A stretch of 64,000 nt of DNA from Zhengitettix transpicula (lineage: Eukaryota > Arthropoda > Insecta > Orthoptera > Tetrigidae), in assembly GCA_037074705.1 (NCBI GenBank), contig CM073593.1, positions 104,369,738 through 104,433,737 on the forward strand, given 5' to 3'. Shown here in pieces: positions 38,249-50,811 of this stretch. The position numbers were made by a program, and so were the translations under genes. The notes beneath the pieces are model-generated. The model saw only the letters and a list, made by a program, of their open reading frames with translations, did not search any database and was not told the DNA's origin. How positions within the stretch are numbered: the first letter of the stretch is position 1; each line of letters starts with the position of its first letter.

Positions 38249-39204
38249 CCTCCAGCAGAATACAGCTGCGGTTGTTGGACAGCGCTGCTTTTTAAGGGCT
38301 TTGACTGGTGGATTAAAAGGTCACACTCGCCCCCACACAGTGGCCTTGGGATGATGTCTAATTTTAATCGCACTATATTCCTTTACCATATCCTCGACAG
38401 TTGACCAATTTTCCTTAAGATGTCTGCATCAGCAATAGATCACTTTATACGTCACCAAACCACGTCCTCGCTTGCTAATTATTTTTCCACCGCCAAGGTT
38501 TACAGGTTCGTCTAATTTCAGGCTGCTTGTGAGTCTCGTCAGGGCGGCGAGATTAAACGGGTAATTTTTTTTTAACGCGACGAGACGAGCATGTTATCAC
38601 GCGTCCAACGTAATTTCTCATGTGTTTGTTTGTTTGTTTGCGTGTACCACAAAACAACGTTGTGTCAACGTCAGCGTTAGAGTGTGGTCGAGAGATAACT
38701 CGGGCTCGTCAACCCGACGACGGGGTTGCAACAACCGTTGGCCTGAATCTCTGGGAATGAGAAATTATAGCCTTTTAGATCTTAACAAAAGTATTTGAAT
38801 AATTACAACCTCCTTCCTCGCTTATTTTTAACCAGTGAGTGAGTCAGCCAGTAACAGTTATTTACCAAATTACTATAATTAACATATTTCACTTGGCTCA
38901 AGTTCAATATAACATAGAAATTAACCTTTGCTAAAAACGACCTGCCTTACAGACAAACTGAAAATAGATAAAACCAAAACTAAGAAAAATGCCGGACGTT
39001 TTCGTCACGAGGAACTATTTAACACAGGTAGTTTTTTTTAAACAAAGCACCTTTAAATTTTCTCAGTTTTTATTCCTCAATGTTTTGTCTGCACGAAGGT
39101 CCGTCTGCTAACAAAAACATCACCTAGCATCGACAGAATAATCAAAAAATCCTGGAAAAAAGTCAGTCATAAATAAAGCTGAAAAAAGTGAGGAGAAAAA
39201 ATAT
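38249..39204. other. Unannotated, GC-balanced DNA
   Basis: No open frame of credible coding character and no recognised repeat. Confidence 0.4.
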
Positions 39205-39330
39205 AGTAAATTCCGTCACAGGTGATAATGTAACCGGTTCGTCCAATTAATTGTGTATCCGCGCTACAGCAGTCAATCGGATGGGCGTACAAAGAGCCCG
39301 AACTACCTGACGGTCGATAAGGACCCTTAA
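39205..39330 (+). repeat. Direct repeat, copy 1 (partner at 40050)
   Basis: Shares GTAACCGGTTCGTCCA, AATTGTGTATCCGCGCTACA and CTACCTGACGGTC with 40050-40190, about 845 bp apart. It could be a terminal repeat of an unrecognised element. Confidence 0.6.
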
Positions 39331-40049
39331 TATACTGTAACGCGTGTATGTAGGTTTAAGTCTTTCTTTATCTCGGAAGTGTTGTTTGCTGTGGTCTTGA
39401 GAATTCGAAACCGTGCACGTGCGTGGGGGTGGAGGAGATAAATATTTCCATCCAAGTAATTTCGTGTCCTGTTTCGATTGTTGGCCTCAACATGACAGAA
39501 TGGTTAGCCATTGTTGACTACGGAACTGCAGCTGCGTGCTATAAATCTTGTGACAGTGGAAGAATCAGTAAAACTGACGAAGTTTTCTAACAATGAAAAA
39601 AGTAAAAGAATGGGAGGCTATAATAGAGGGGACGGAGATAAGCTTTTGGAAACTGGACAGTTGTTCTGCGCTCACCGAAGCTGGTGGATGTGATTAAGAG
39701 AGGCTCCGTAAAGTTGTTGTCTCTGATATAGTTTGAGGCAGAATCGTCGTGAGAAAGGGGCCACAATGGTTAGTGAAGAGTTCACAGAATAGCAACACAC
39801 AATTTAGTACGACGGCTTGCCAGCATTCAATCCCGGAGGCCGACGTCTTAGCCAGTGATCAACCCCTACGTCGGTACGAGAGCTACAGCAGGCAACACAA
39901 CACAGAATAGCAGATCTCTTCTATGTGGTGTCTGAGATAAGAGTTTTCATGTTTAACTTTAATAAACTTATATAAAATTTCTTTATTGGTCAAATATTTA
40001 TTTTGATTTAACGTAAAAACCCAGCCCACAAAAATAATTCTTTACAGAA

Positions 40050-40190
40050 TAGTAAATTCCGGCACAGATGAGAATGTAACCGGTTCGTCCATTTAATTGT
40101 GTATCCGCGCTACAGCAAACCTCCAGTCAATGGGATGGGCGGGCGTGGGACAAATACAGAGAGCCCGAGCTACCTGACGGTCAATATACA
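40050..40190 (+). repeat. Direct repeat, copy 2 (partner at 39205)
   Basis: Same blocks as 39205-39330 with small insertions (for example AACCTCC before AGTCAAT). The 720 bp between the copies shows no recognisable coding domain. Confidence 0.6.
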
Positions 40191-41130
40191 ATAAGCCAGG
40201 AGAACCGTAGTCAACCTACGACTACCTTATTCTATCCCTTCCTGAGCTGGCCATGATATAGGCTACCCTCAATAAGCCTGTTTACTACAAAAAGGAATAA
40301 AATAATTTTGTAACTCAAGACACTTATTGTGAAGATCGTTTTGCAAAAGATTTATGATGTAACATTACCTGGGGTATCCATAAAAAAATATCTTCATAAA
40401 TACAGTCTAAAAAAAATATATAACTGAAGTATAATATTTTACTGCCAGCGCGTTTTACATTCCGTTCCGTTAATAATCGCCATTATCCTTTTATACCAAA
40501 TTGAAACGATTAATATTTAAAACGACGAGTAATTTCCTCCGTTCGATACGATTGTGATCAATTTGTTGTCAAGAGAGGGAAGTGGGGAAAGTTAATTCCA
40601 TTTATTACTACAATTATTATTCTCACCTGGCGTGAGCGTTGTCACAATTGAGATAAAGGTACGAGTGTGTGTGTGTGGGGGGGGGGGGGGGTGGCAGGGT
40701 CAGAAATTCTTTTTTTTCTCTCTCTAACCGTCGGCCTCTTTATTAAAGCCGACCGTTCGTTTCAAAGTTCTATTTAGATGTAGATCAAAGTGAGGGTTTT
40801 AGTTCCTACTCGACAAAACGAAGTTGTATTCAGATTCTGTAGACTGTCTACGCTCCATTATTTTCACCGCAACCCACCCTCTTCTTAATTGTGTTTCGTG
40901 ATAGTAATTTTGTAAAAAAGTGGAGGAAGGGGGGGGGGTAAATTATATGGATATCAAAAATGAATCACGTGGAATTTTATTAATGTACGACGGGCCGGTT
41001 TTCTTTTCAGCAGCGTGTGAAAATAAATAACCAGTGATTATTATAAATGTATGACACACAGCCAAGGTACTCAGAAATATTTTATTATTCAGCCCATCCC
41101 TTCAGAAAAAAAAACCATATAAAAATTTAA
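40191..41130. other. Unannotated DNA with G-homopolymer runs
   Basis: Contains (GT)n followed by a run of about 16 G at 40677-40692 and another G run near 40929. No gene supported. Confidence 0.5.
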
Positions 41131-41136
41131 CATAAC

Positions 41137-41165
41137 GTTTCGTCTTCAATGAAGAACTTCATCAG
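41137..41165 (-). ncRNA. Hammerhead-like core, family D
   Basis: Read on the - strand: CTGATGA (41165-41159), a stem-loop with GTTCTT / GAAGAC arms, then GAAAC (41141-41137) and GTT. Core bases are canonical. Stem I pairing across the cut is not evident. Confidence 0.45.
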
Positions 41166-41461
41166 GCGTCCTGTAACACACCTTAATTTCAACATATTAA
41201 ATGGACTGGATCTAATTTAAAAATTAAATCGACAAGTATTTTAATTGGTAATAAAAAAAATTATTTGCAAATAGGGATTGGAAGATAAATTGGTTAAATT
41301 CAGACAGCAAAAAAAAAAATCACTTCATACGACGTTTCTACCCGCAATTTCTTTTCGGATACAACCGTCGCAGGACGAAGTCCATGACTCTAAATTAATA
41401 TTTCTTATAATTTAGATAAATATATTTGCATACATTCAAAAGTACACATTCACTGATTACC

Positions 41462-41491
41462 CTGAAAAAGTTCCAAATTTGTGGACGAAAC
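41462..41491 (+). ncRNA. Degraded hammerhead-like core, family D
   Basis: CTGAAAA (41462-41468) with GTTCC/GTGGAC arms and GAAAC (41487-41491) followed by GTA. Position 8 of the core is A instead of G, which should abolish cleavage. Confidence 0.35.
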
Positions 41492-41607
41492 GTAGGATGA
41501 AATGTTTTTTTTATTTTGGTTTAAATGATCAATAATTTTTTTTTTCTGGAATATTGCCTGAGTTGTTTATTTACTTATCAAGTGATAATTTGAAAGATTA
41601 TATTAAA

Positions 41608-42179
41608 GATGAGGTCTGCGAGGGCTATTCTCTCGCAGGAAATACCTGCGAGGGATGTTCTCTCGCAGGCAGAACCTTGTAGGAGAGATACGAAGTGGCT
41701 ACCTTTGGGGATGCCTTTTCCTCTCCGTTTTTGAACTAAGGTTCCCACAAGCCGAGGCACCTCGGCCTGTTCTGAGAGGTGTATGTTCCGGGGTCACAGA
41801 CCTTGGGCATACGGTAAGAGTTGTCCGCTATTCCCATTGGAACAGTCGGCCAGCTGCCTCCTAAACTGGTCGAGGAACAGAAAAAGGGAATGCTGCGTCC
41901 CCACAGCAAACTCCTCTCCCGCTATCGGAAGGGCGTGGGACAAGTAGCCAATGCCCGACCTACCTGATGCAGGTTTTTCTAGGGTTTTCCCTACATTTCT
42001 TTAGGCGAATGCCGGGTAGGATCCTTAAAATATAGTCCGGGGGCCCTAGTTAACCCTTGGCTACCTTCCTCTACCCTTCCGCTTTCCCCTACAATTTCAA
42101 ATCCGTTCCTATGCTATTAAAGGGGAGTTGCCACCATGTGGATTACCCTCATGTAGCCTGTTACCTAAAAAAATAAAAA
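41608..42179 (+). mobile_element. Repeat A, full copy with 15-bp target duplication
   Basis: Flanked by identical AAAGATTATATTAAA at 41593-41607 and 42180-42194. The 572-bp copy starts with two CTGCGAGGG..CTCTCGCAGG palindromes and ends CCTGTTACCTAAAAAAATAA. This is the clearest proof that repeat A is a retroposon with defined ends. Confidence 0.92.
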
Positions 42180-42199
42180 AAAGATTATATTAAATACCT

Positions 42200-43610
42200 T
42201 CCATTTAAGTCTACATCCTATGTTAGGCTTTAATACAATTTATATACTTCACCGTTTTATTTTATCCTCCATATATAGAACGCGGAACATAAATGCTGGT
42301 TACAAATACGTCCGGGAATATTCTCGTTTGGACAATTTTGGAGACTAAAGAAAACAGTATTTAAACTCAAACTTTACTTGAAACAGATTTTCATCGCTTA
42401 AAGATTAATTTTTGAAGGGAGGTAAGAAAATATTAAAGGAGAAAGATGATCAGAAATTGCTTATGAAGCGAATCTACAAAAATGTTTCAGGAAATAAAAT
42501 TACTAACTCTATAAAATATGAATCTACGATAAAAAAGTGTGTTTGTGTGTGTGTGTGTGGGGGGGGGGAAGTGATTTACTAATTAAATTTTCAAGTTCAC
42601 CCCCGCCAGCCTTTCTGTGCTTATGGATGGTGGTTCAGATATTCGTCCATTTAATTGGTGTAAAAAAAGGACAGATTAAATACAAGTTTTTACGAATTTT
42701 TTCATCTATACTGTATTTCTTGAGATATTCGGCGGGGGTGGGAGAGGTTCAGATATTATTTAACACGTTGTGTATGATCAAATTATAATTTATAGGAATA
42801 AAGTACGAAGGTAACAATCTCTTAGCTGTCTGTAATGGCTGATAAAAACGGGAAAAAGGCGATATTTTAATATTGGTACAGGGTAAAATAATTTTTTATT
42901 TATGAATAACGTAGTTTTTGAAACGTCACACTTTTGCAGGAGTCCATTGAAGAAGTGCGACGCTATTCAAGGCTCTAAGCTTGTGACCTGGATTCATTCC
43001 CAAAGCCGCAACCCTGCTTCTTGCCACACCCCCTCCTCGTTAAGGAGGGTTCGTTTCCAAAGGTACTTGGCTCGTTGCCCACTGGACGTCGTTATCGGTG
43101 AATCAATAACAGTACGCCGTCCCGTCTCCTCCGGGGAATTCCACGGTGACATCCATCTCCAGCCTCCTTCCTGCCCCCTGACCGTCCAGTGCTCCAGCGG
43201 GACGAATTAAACACGTAAATTTAGGGCGATGGCAAAGAAATTTTATTTTTATTTTTAGCCAAACTAAGTGCAGTTAAATCTCTTCAACTTTTAATTTTAG
43301 AAACGACTTTAATGTACTTAATCAGCTATTAAGTAAGGTGAATTTATTTATATTATATAAAATCTTTATTTATTCTTCCAAATGAATTTCATCCCCTTCA
43401 AAGTAATCCCCTTCCGATAAAACGCACTTTTTCCAAATATTATAGACAGTCCTACCAACCTAGGAAAAAAAATATTACCTGCCTTCCTAATACCCGGGAG
43501 TTTTAAATGACAATTTCACCTTACTTTTTGATCACAGTGGTATTATTATTAAAAATAAACAACTCTACTGAAAGTAATTTATAAATAAATATAGTGACCG
43601 CAAGAGTCAT
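42200..43610. other. Unannotated DNA with a GC-rich block
   Basis: GC- and CpG-rich sequence at 42940-43210 is open for 102 codons on + (42902-43210) but the translation has no recognised domain or splice context. A (GT)n/G-run lies at 42540-42568. No gene called. Confidence 0.45.
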
Positions 43611-43619
43611 TAGAGCAAC

Positions 43620-43648
43620 GTTTCGTCCCTCATTTGCGACTAAATCAG
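43620..43648 (-). ncRNA. Degraded hammerhead-like core, family D
   Basis: On the - strand CTGATTT is followed by AGTC / GGGAC arms and GAAAC-GTT. The G8-A9 pair of the core is replaced by TT. Confidence 0.35.
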
Positions 43649-43914
43649 GTGAATAACAGTAGAAATATGTTTAATTACAAAATTTTTAAAACAAAAAAAA
43701 ATGAAAATGAAATCCATGAAAATTATTTTTGTTAAACAAGCAATCAAATTTTATATAAAAAAATATTTCACTGATTTTCATTGATTCTAAAAAATTCTTT
43801 ATTTATACGATCCGTAGTTAAATAATGTGTTTATCAAAACTTTATTAAGTAATTTATACTAAATTTAATAATAATAATATTAGTAACATAGAATAATGTT
43901 TTTAATATACCTAC

Positions 43915-43942
43915 GTTTCGTCCCAATTTCGGACGTCATCAG
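43915..43942 (-). ncRNA. Hammerhead ribozyme core with intact catalytic bases, family D
   Basis: On the - strand CTGATGA is followed by C-GTCC, loop GAAATTG, GGAC, then GAAAC and GTA. All conserved core positions are present and stem II is a 4-5 bp G/C-rich helix placed flush as in canonical hammerheads. Stem I flanks pair only at the first base, so activity as a monomer is doubtful. Confidence 0.55.
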
Positions 43943-44316
43943 GCGAATAATAGTTGTTATATGCTTATTTCTGAAATATTTAAAGCAGTTTTAATAATAG
44001 AATTAGGATTAAAATAAAATTTGTGAAAGTTTTTGTTAATTTTCCAGTTAAAAAATAATAATTTACTGATGTTACAATGAAGAAATATTAACATCAAATC
44101 ATAGAGTCTTAAAAATTTCTATATATTTATGAATCGTAATTAATTTAACAGTGTAGTTTTTCAAGATATCTATAATTAATTTAATGTAGAAATTTAAATC
44201 TTTAATTTGAAAATTTAACAATTATTCCTAAATCATTTTTATGTTTCTGTTGTATTTGAGGTTAATTTGTGACTATAAACAATCCTTATTCAGAGACACA
44301 TACATGTCCGGGAACT

Positions 44317-44872
44317 GTCTGTGAGGGCTATTCTCTCGCAGGTATTACCTGCCAGGGTTATTCTCTCGCAGGTAGAACCTTGTAGGAGAGACACGAAGGG
44401 GCTACCTTTAGGGATGCGTTTTCCTCTCTCCGTTTTTGAACTAAGGTTCCCACATGCCGAGGAACCTCGGCCTGTTTTGAGAGGTGTATGTTCCGGGGTC
44501 ACAGATCTTGGGGCATACGGTAAGAGTTGTCCGCTATTTCCATTGGAATGGTCGGCCAGCTGCCTCCTAAACTGGTCGAGGCACGAATAAGGGAATGCTT
44601 TGTCCTCACAGCAAATCCCCCCTCCTGCCATTCAGGGAAGGGCGTTGAACAAGTACCCAATGCCCGATCTACCTGATGCAGGTTTTTCTAGGGTTTTCCC
44701 TGCATTAATTTTAGGCGAATGCCGGGTAGGATCCTTAAACCACAGCCCGGGGGCCCCTAGTTAACCCCTTGGCTACCTTCCTCTACCCTTCCGCATCCCC
44801 TGCTTTGAAATTACTTCCTATGCTATTAAAGTGAATTTGCCACCCTCATTTACCCTGTTACCCTTAAAAAAA
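44317..44872 (+). mobile_element. Repeat A copy inside an inverted duplication
   Basis: Full body with two 5' palindromes and tail CCCTTAAAAAAA. It is followed by TCCAACTCTTAACTTCCTCA and repeat B-like sequence, the same junction as the copy at 50812 in reverse. Confidence 0.85.
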
Positions 44873-44889
44873 TCCAACTCTTAACTTCC

Positions 44890-45140
44890 TCATACACCTG
44901 GTGAAAGCAACAAGCAGTGCACAAATGTTGTGTGGCATTTAATTGACTGTTTTACCTCTTTATTAAAAGTGTGTTTTATTTATTGTTTATGGCTTCATAT
45001 TACTTTTAAATGTTTTAAATACTGATTTTTTTTAGAGGTATGGTCGATAAATTTTTTTTTCTTAATCATCAAATTAAACCTTAAGTATGATGTCCCACAA
45101 GAAGTATGAAATGAAAAGGACGTGCAAGGGTCAACTGTAT
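44890..45140 (+). repeat. Repeat B variant and flank, inverted duplicate of 50135-50800
   Basis: CACCTGGTGAAAGCAACAAG and ATGTTGTGTGGCATTTAA are a diverged repeat B arm. The following sequence to GACGTGCAAGGG matches the complement of 50145-50276. Confidence 0.75.
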
Positions 45141-45144
45141 ATAT

Positions 45145-46178
45145 ATATATATATACTGTTAGAAGCAGCCAATGGAACACCAGACCAACACAAGCCAAAA
45201 TTTGAGTGTTTCATTTGCCTCAAACTACTTTAGAATTTGTATATTTATTAAATAAGTTAATCCTCTATTGAGAAAATTTGGCAGGTAAAAATTATCATTA
45301 AACAAATAAACATAAAAATACATAAATAGGTAAAGTAACATAATGTCCAAAAATATTAACTACACTTATATGAATAAATCTGTATAAGAAAAATATAAGT
45401 ACTATTTTTTTTTATATAAAGTAGACGATGGTATATTAATATAACTTCTTCGAATAAATAAATAAAAAACACCAGCCCATCAGTAGGAGAACTGAATCCA
45501 CGTGACTGGCTGGAAATCTCGAGATTTGGGGGTGTGTCGTCAATGGTTTCGTGGAAATTAACTCGCATGAGTAGTTATGACCGTAGTAACGCGGCTTCTC
45601 TGTAAAGCAGCCATAACCATCAATTCTAAATTCTCGCCAGGTTATATGTGGTGGGGGCGGGTCTCTTAGGTCGATAATAGCGTGCGAGGGAAGGAGACAC
45701 CCCATTGCCAGGGCACTGATCCTCTCTATCCTCCCCCTCCCACGACATAATCCCGGCATTATCCTGGGTGTTATATTACCGCGAAGGGTGCAGCCTGCGG
45801 ATATTGCAGTCCGTGTGCGGAATCAAAAGATGGAGGCCAGCAAATTGTGCAGGTGCAGCTTAAGACCTGCGGAATTATGACGGACGGTAATGCCTGATCC
45901 TTTACCTTGAGGTCAATTTGCTAAGCTTCACAACCCCCCGCCATTTAGTTAATATTGATTCTCATACACATACATAACTGAAACTTACAGTCATAATAAA
46001 ACGATGAGGAATCTCTCTTCTTTCTCATGTAAGTTTTTTTGATGGAAACTCCGTCGAATGAATATTGAAGATTCGTAGAGTTATTTCTTTAATCACTGTT
46101 ATATTAGTATTTTTTCTGTAACGTACAATATTTTTCTCCCCTAAGTTTGTAATTATAGAATTTTGTAGACAGAGAACT
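45145..46178. other. Unannotated DNA
   Basis: GC-rich near 45640-45860, AT-rich elsewhere. Open frames on - (for example 45436-45759) lack recognisable domains. No gene called. Confidence 0.45.
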
Positions 46179-47300
46179 ACGTTACTTTCTAACTCCAAGT
46201 TCCATCAACACAACTTAAATTATAGTCCGAAGCATTTTAATCTCCAATGAGTAGCCTTTAAATTTTATTATTAACCACATAAACAGCAGACTGAACAACA
46301 TCCTACTGTCACTCGTCTCCAAACACCTCAAGTGAAATATTTTTCTCGTACTCGCTTATTACAAATTTCTACATCACAAATATTCAAAGAATATCAGGCA
46401 GTACCTGCGAGGGATGTTCTCTCGCAGGCAGAACCTTGTAGGAGAGACACGAAGGGGCTGCTTTTGGGGATGCCTTTTCCTCTCCGTTTTTGAACTAAGG
46501 TTCCCACAAGCCGAGGCACCTCGGCCTGTTTTGAGAGGTGTATGTTCCGGGTTCACAGACCTTGGGCATACGGTAAGAGTTGTCAGCTATTCCCATTGGA
46601 ATAGTCGGCCAGCTGCCTCCTAAACTGGTCGAGGCACGGAGAAGGGAATGCTGCGTCCCCACGGCAAACTCCTCTCCCGCTATCGGAAGGGCGTGGGACA
46701 AGTACCCAAGTACCTGATGCAGGTTTTTCTAAGGTTTTCCCTGCATTACTTTTAGGCGAATGCCGGGTAGGATCCTTAAACCATAGCCCGGGGGCCCTAG
46801 TTAACCCTTGGCTACCTTCCTCTACCTTTCCGCATCCCCCCTTTCAAATCCCTTCCTATGCTATTAAAGGGGAGTTGCCCAACGTGGATTACCCTCATGT
46901 AGCCTGTTGCCCTAAAAAAAAAAATCAAATATCCATATCCACTAATATCCTTTCCTACTTGATTAAAAATCACAAGGACCCACTTGACACCTACAGCAAA
47001 CATTTGTGTAGTTTACAAGATCTTATGCTCTAATTGTAATTCCTGCTACATGGGGCGAACAAAACGATCCCTCAATACACGTATCAAGGAACACGTGTCT
47101 AATATCAAAGACAATCTGTTAGTATCCAAACACATCATGCTGAGATATTAGTCGTTGAGCCCAGCCAGGTACAATTCCAGAGATGCTTCACATTAAACCA
47201 AACATCACAGCTGTTAATGTACAGACAGACAACTCAAGAATTGCTGCGATCCCTTATTATTACGCTGAACCTCCTGTTTTCCCATTGTCGTTGCTCCCTT
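46179..47300 (+). pseudogene. Penelope-like element remnant with GIY-YIG domain, split by repeat A
   Basis: 46179-46395 duplicates 36136-36366. After an inserted repeat A (46396-46924) the sequence resumes and encodes, with a frameshift, NHKDPLDTYSK then VVYKILCSNCNSCYMGRTKR and SLNTRIKEHVSNIKDN. The order VYKI.CS.C, Y.G.T.RSL..R..EH is the GIY-YIG endonuclease of Penelope-like elements, which sits after the reverse transcriptase. The reverse transcriptase core is not recognisable and stops follow, so it is inactive. Repeat B follows at 47330, tying that repeat to this element. Confidence 0.8.
46396..46924 (+). mobile_element. Repeat A inserted in the Penelope-like remnant
   Basis: One 5' palindrome and a poly-A tail at 46914-46924. 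The empty site is seen at 36355-36370. ATC is repeated at both junctions, and AAAGAATATC / AAAAAAAATC suggests a diverged longer duplication. Confidence 0.85.
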
Positions 47301-47329
47301 AAAGTTAGGCCAACCCTTCGGCACTCCCA

Positions 47330-47505
47330 TTGTCGTTGCGTTTTCGTCGCTTTTGAGTTTTATTCACTGACAAGTGCAGTTGTGTCGCTCTAGCCTCTTC
47401 TTAGCACCTCACGAAAGGAACAAGGATCACAGAAATGTTGTGTGGTATTTATATTATCCCTTATTTGGTCTGAATTGGCTATCTTTCTTATTCATTAAAA
47501 CGTTT
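47330..47505 (+). repeat. Repeat B arm downstream of the Penelope-like GIY-YIG domain
   Basis: GCGTTTTCGTCGCTTTTGAG, GACAAGTGCAGTTGTGTCGC, CTTCTTAGCACC, AAGGAACAAGGATCACAG and GTTGTGTGGTATTTATA. CTCACGA replaces CTGACGA and GAAAT replaces GAAAC, so the hammerhead-like core is damaged here. Confidence 0.8.
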
Positions 47506-47509
47506 AATT

Positions 47510-48130
47510 AATAATTATATAAAAAAAATGCACACGAATGCGACCAATTTCCTGGAAAAGGAAACTGTTTGAGCCTAATTTAAAATAAGTATAGGGGGAA
47601 AAAGGTTAAAATAATTGCGATAAAGTGAAGTTTACACCATCACCATCTTTTTTGGTGGTTTGGGGGTGGGGGAGAGGGGGAGAAATTTGAAGGAACATTT
47701 ATGCGGAGCCCCCAAGGGGGAAACTCGACAATGGAGACGGTAATTTCTGCTAACGACACGTGATTCAGTTTGAAATTTGCTGTCGTTTGCGAACGTCTAG
47801 AATCTCTAACTGGAATGTCAATACCAGTTCTATCAATTACGATGCAAATGGACCGTGCAGCTTTTCACGGAGATATTAATTTTACTTCCGCAGAGAGACG
47901 CAGTCACAAAAGGAAATTAAATCGCAAGAGCAGTAAATTCAATTATACTGAAACGTTTTCACGGGCGCTCGCGATATTTATTTATTTTTTTCTCAGTCGA
48001 TAATTTGACAGTTTTCGTCGTGATACACGTTTATTGAGAATTAACTGGGAATTCTCAATTGATCACAGAAAAGTTTCCTGTCACCCGTCCGCAATTTTCC
48101 TTCATTTTGTGTTTTCCTTGCGTATAAAGT
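47510..48130. other. Unannotated DNA
   Basis: Contains a G-rich stretch near 47655-47690. A 77-codon open frame at 47770-48003 has no recognisable domain. Confidence 0.45.
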
Positions 48131-48134
48131 ACAG

Positions 48135-48802
48135 TTTTTTTTAGGGTAACAGGCTACATGAAAGTAATCCACATGGTAGCAACTCCTCTTTAGTAGCATA
48201 GGAAGGGGTTTGAAAGGGGGGGGATGCGAAGGGTAGAGGAAGGTAGCCAAGTGTTAACTAGGGCCCCCGGGCTTTGGTTTAAGGATCCTACCCGGCAATT
48301 CGCCTAAAAGTGATGCAGGGAAAACCCTAGAAAAACCTGCATCAGGTAGGTGAGACATTTGGTTCTTGTCCTACGCCCTTCCCTGGATGGCGGGAGAGGA
48401 GTTTCCTGTGGGGACGCGGCATTCCCTTCTCCGTGCCTCGACCAGTTTAGGAGGCAACTGGCCGACTATTCCAATGGGAATAGCGGACAACTCTTACCGT
48501 ATGCCCAAGGTCTGCGATTTCGGAACATACACATCTCAGAACAGGCCGAGGTGCCTCAGAAGGGCGTGGAACAAGTACCAAATGCGCGACCTACCTGATG
48601 CAGTTTTTTCTAGGGTTTTCCCTGCATCACTTTTAGGCGAATTGCCGGGTAGGATCTTTAAACCATTGCCCGGGGGCCCTAGTTAACCCTTAGCTACCTT
48701 CCTCTACCCTTCCGCATCCCCCCTTTCAAATCCCTTCCTATGCTATTAAAGGGGAGTTGCCACTATGTGGATTACCCTCATGTAGCCTGTTACCCTAAAA
48801 AA
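48135..48802. mobile_element. Head-to-head inverted dimer of repeat A
   Basis: Antisense repeat A from poly-T at 48135 runs to about 48556, then turns directly into sense repeat A (AGAAGGGCGTGGAACAAGTA) up to CCTGTTACCCTAAAAAA at 48802. The outer ~240 bp on each side are complementary. The 5' heads are missing at the junction. Confidence 0.85.
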
Positions 48803-50134
<1,332 letters not shown>

Positions 50135-50276
50135 ACAGTTGTCCCTTGCACGTCCTTTTCATTTCATACTTCTTGTGGGACATCATTCTTAAGGTTTAAT
50201 TTGATGATTTAGAAAAAAATCAGCATTTAAAAGGTTTAAAAGTAATATGAAGCCATAAACAATAAATAAAATACAC

Positions 50277-50703
50277 CAGTGGAGAAGAATTAAAGCTAGC
50301 AATATCCACCAAAAAATCAAAGAATTTCAAGCAATAAAAATCGACCCCAGAACAACCCCAAGAGACCAGGTAGTTATATCAAGAATCAGAACTGAACATA
50401 ATCAACTAAGCCCTCCACCTTATTGTGAGCTATGCAAGTCCCCAATAGTTATTAAACATATAATAAGTGAAGGTTCAAAATACGATCAAGAAAGAAAACC
50501 GCTACTGGACAGTAAAAACATCAGTGAAGTGCTTCACTCAACAGAATACCAAAGACTAATAATTAAATACCGGAAAATGATTAATCTTTACTGTGAAATA
50601 TAAAGAACCTATAATAATTAATGTAAAATAAATAAGTATATTAAGTAGTCGCTAATGATCTAGAAGTTGATGCGACTTAAAATTAATTAAATTAAAAAAA
50701 ATC
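50277..50703 (+). pseudogene. 5'-truncated Jockey-like non-LTR element (C-terminal end) with 12-bp target duplication
   Basis: Flanked by AATAAAATACAC at 50265-50276 and 50704-50715. It encodes an uninterrupted C-terminal stretch: TTPRDQVVISRIRTEHNQLS, PPPYCELCKSPIVIKHIISE, SKYDQERKPLL..QRLIIKYRKM, ending in TAA near 50602. This matches the end of Jockey/I-type elements (R.R..H..L....PP.C..C......H.I.....Y...R). The A-rich 3' tail ends at 50703. The uninterrupted target is seen in inverted form at about 44975-44990. Confidence 0.88.
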
Positions 50704-50811
50704 AATAAAATACACTTTCAAGAAATAGATAAAACAGACAAATAAATGCCACACAACATTCCTGTACTGCTTGTTGCATTCACCAGGGGGATGAGGAAGT
50801 TAATAGTTGGA

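Noticed and set aside
42902..43210. 102-codon open frame in GC-rich DNA
   Set aside because: GC-rich DNA has few stops; no domain, no splice context, no homologue recognised.
44290..44631. 113-codon open frame and similar 60-90 codon frames in other repeat A copies, on both strands
   Set aside because: They recur because repeat A recurs, are open on both strands, and are broken differently between copies; no recognisable domain.
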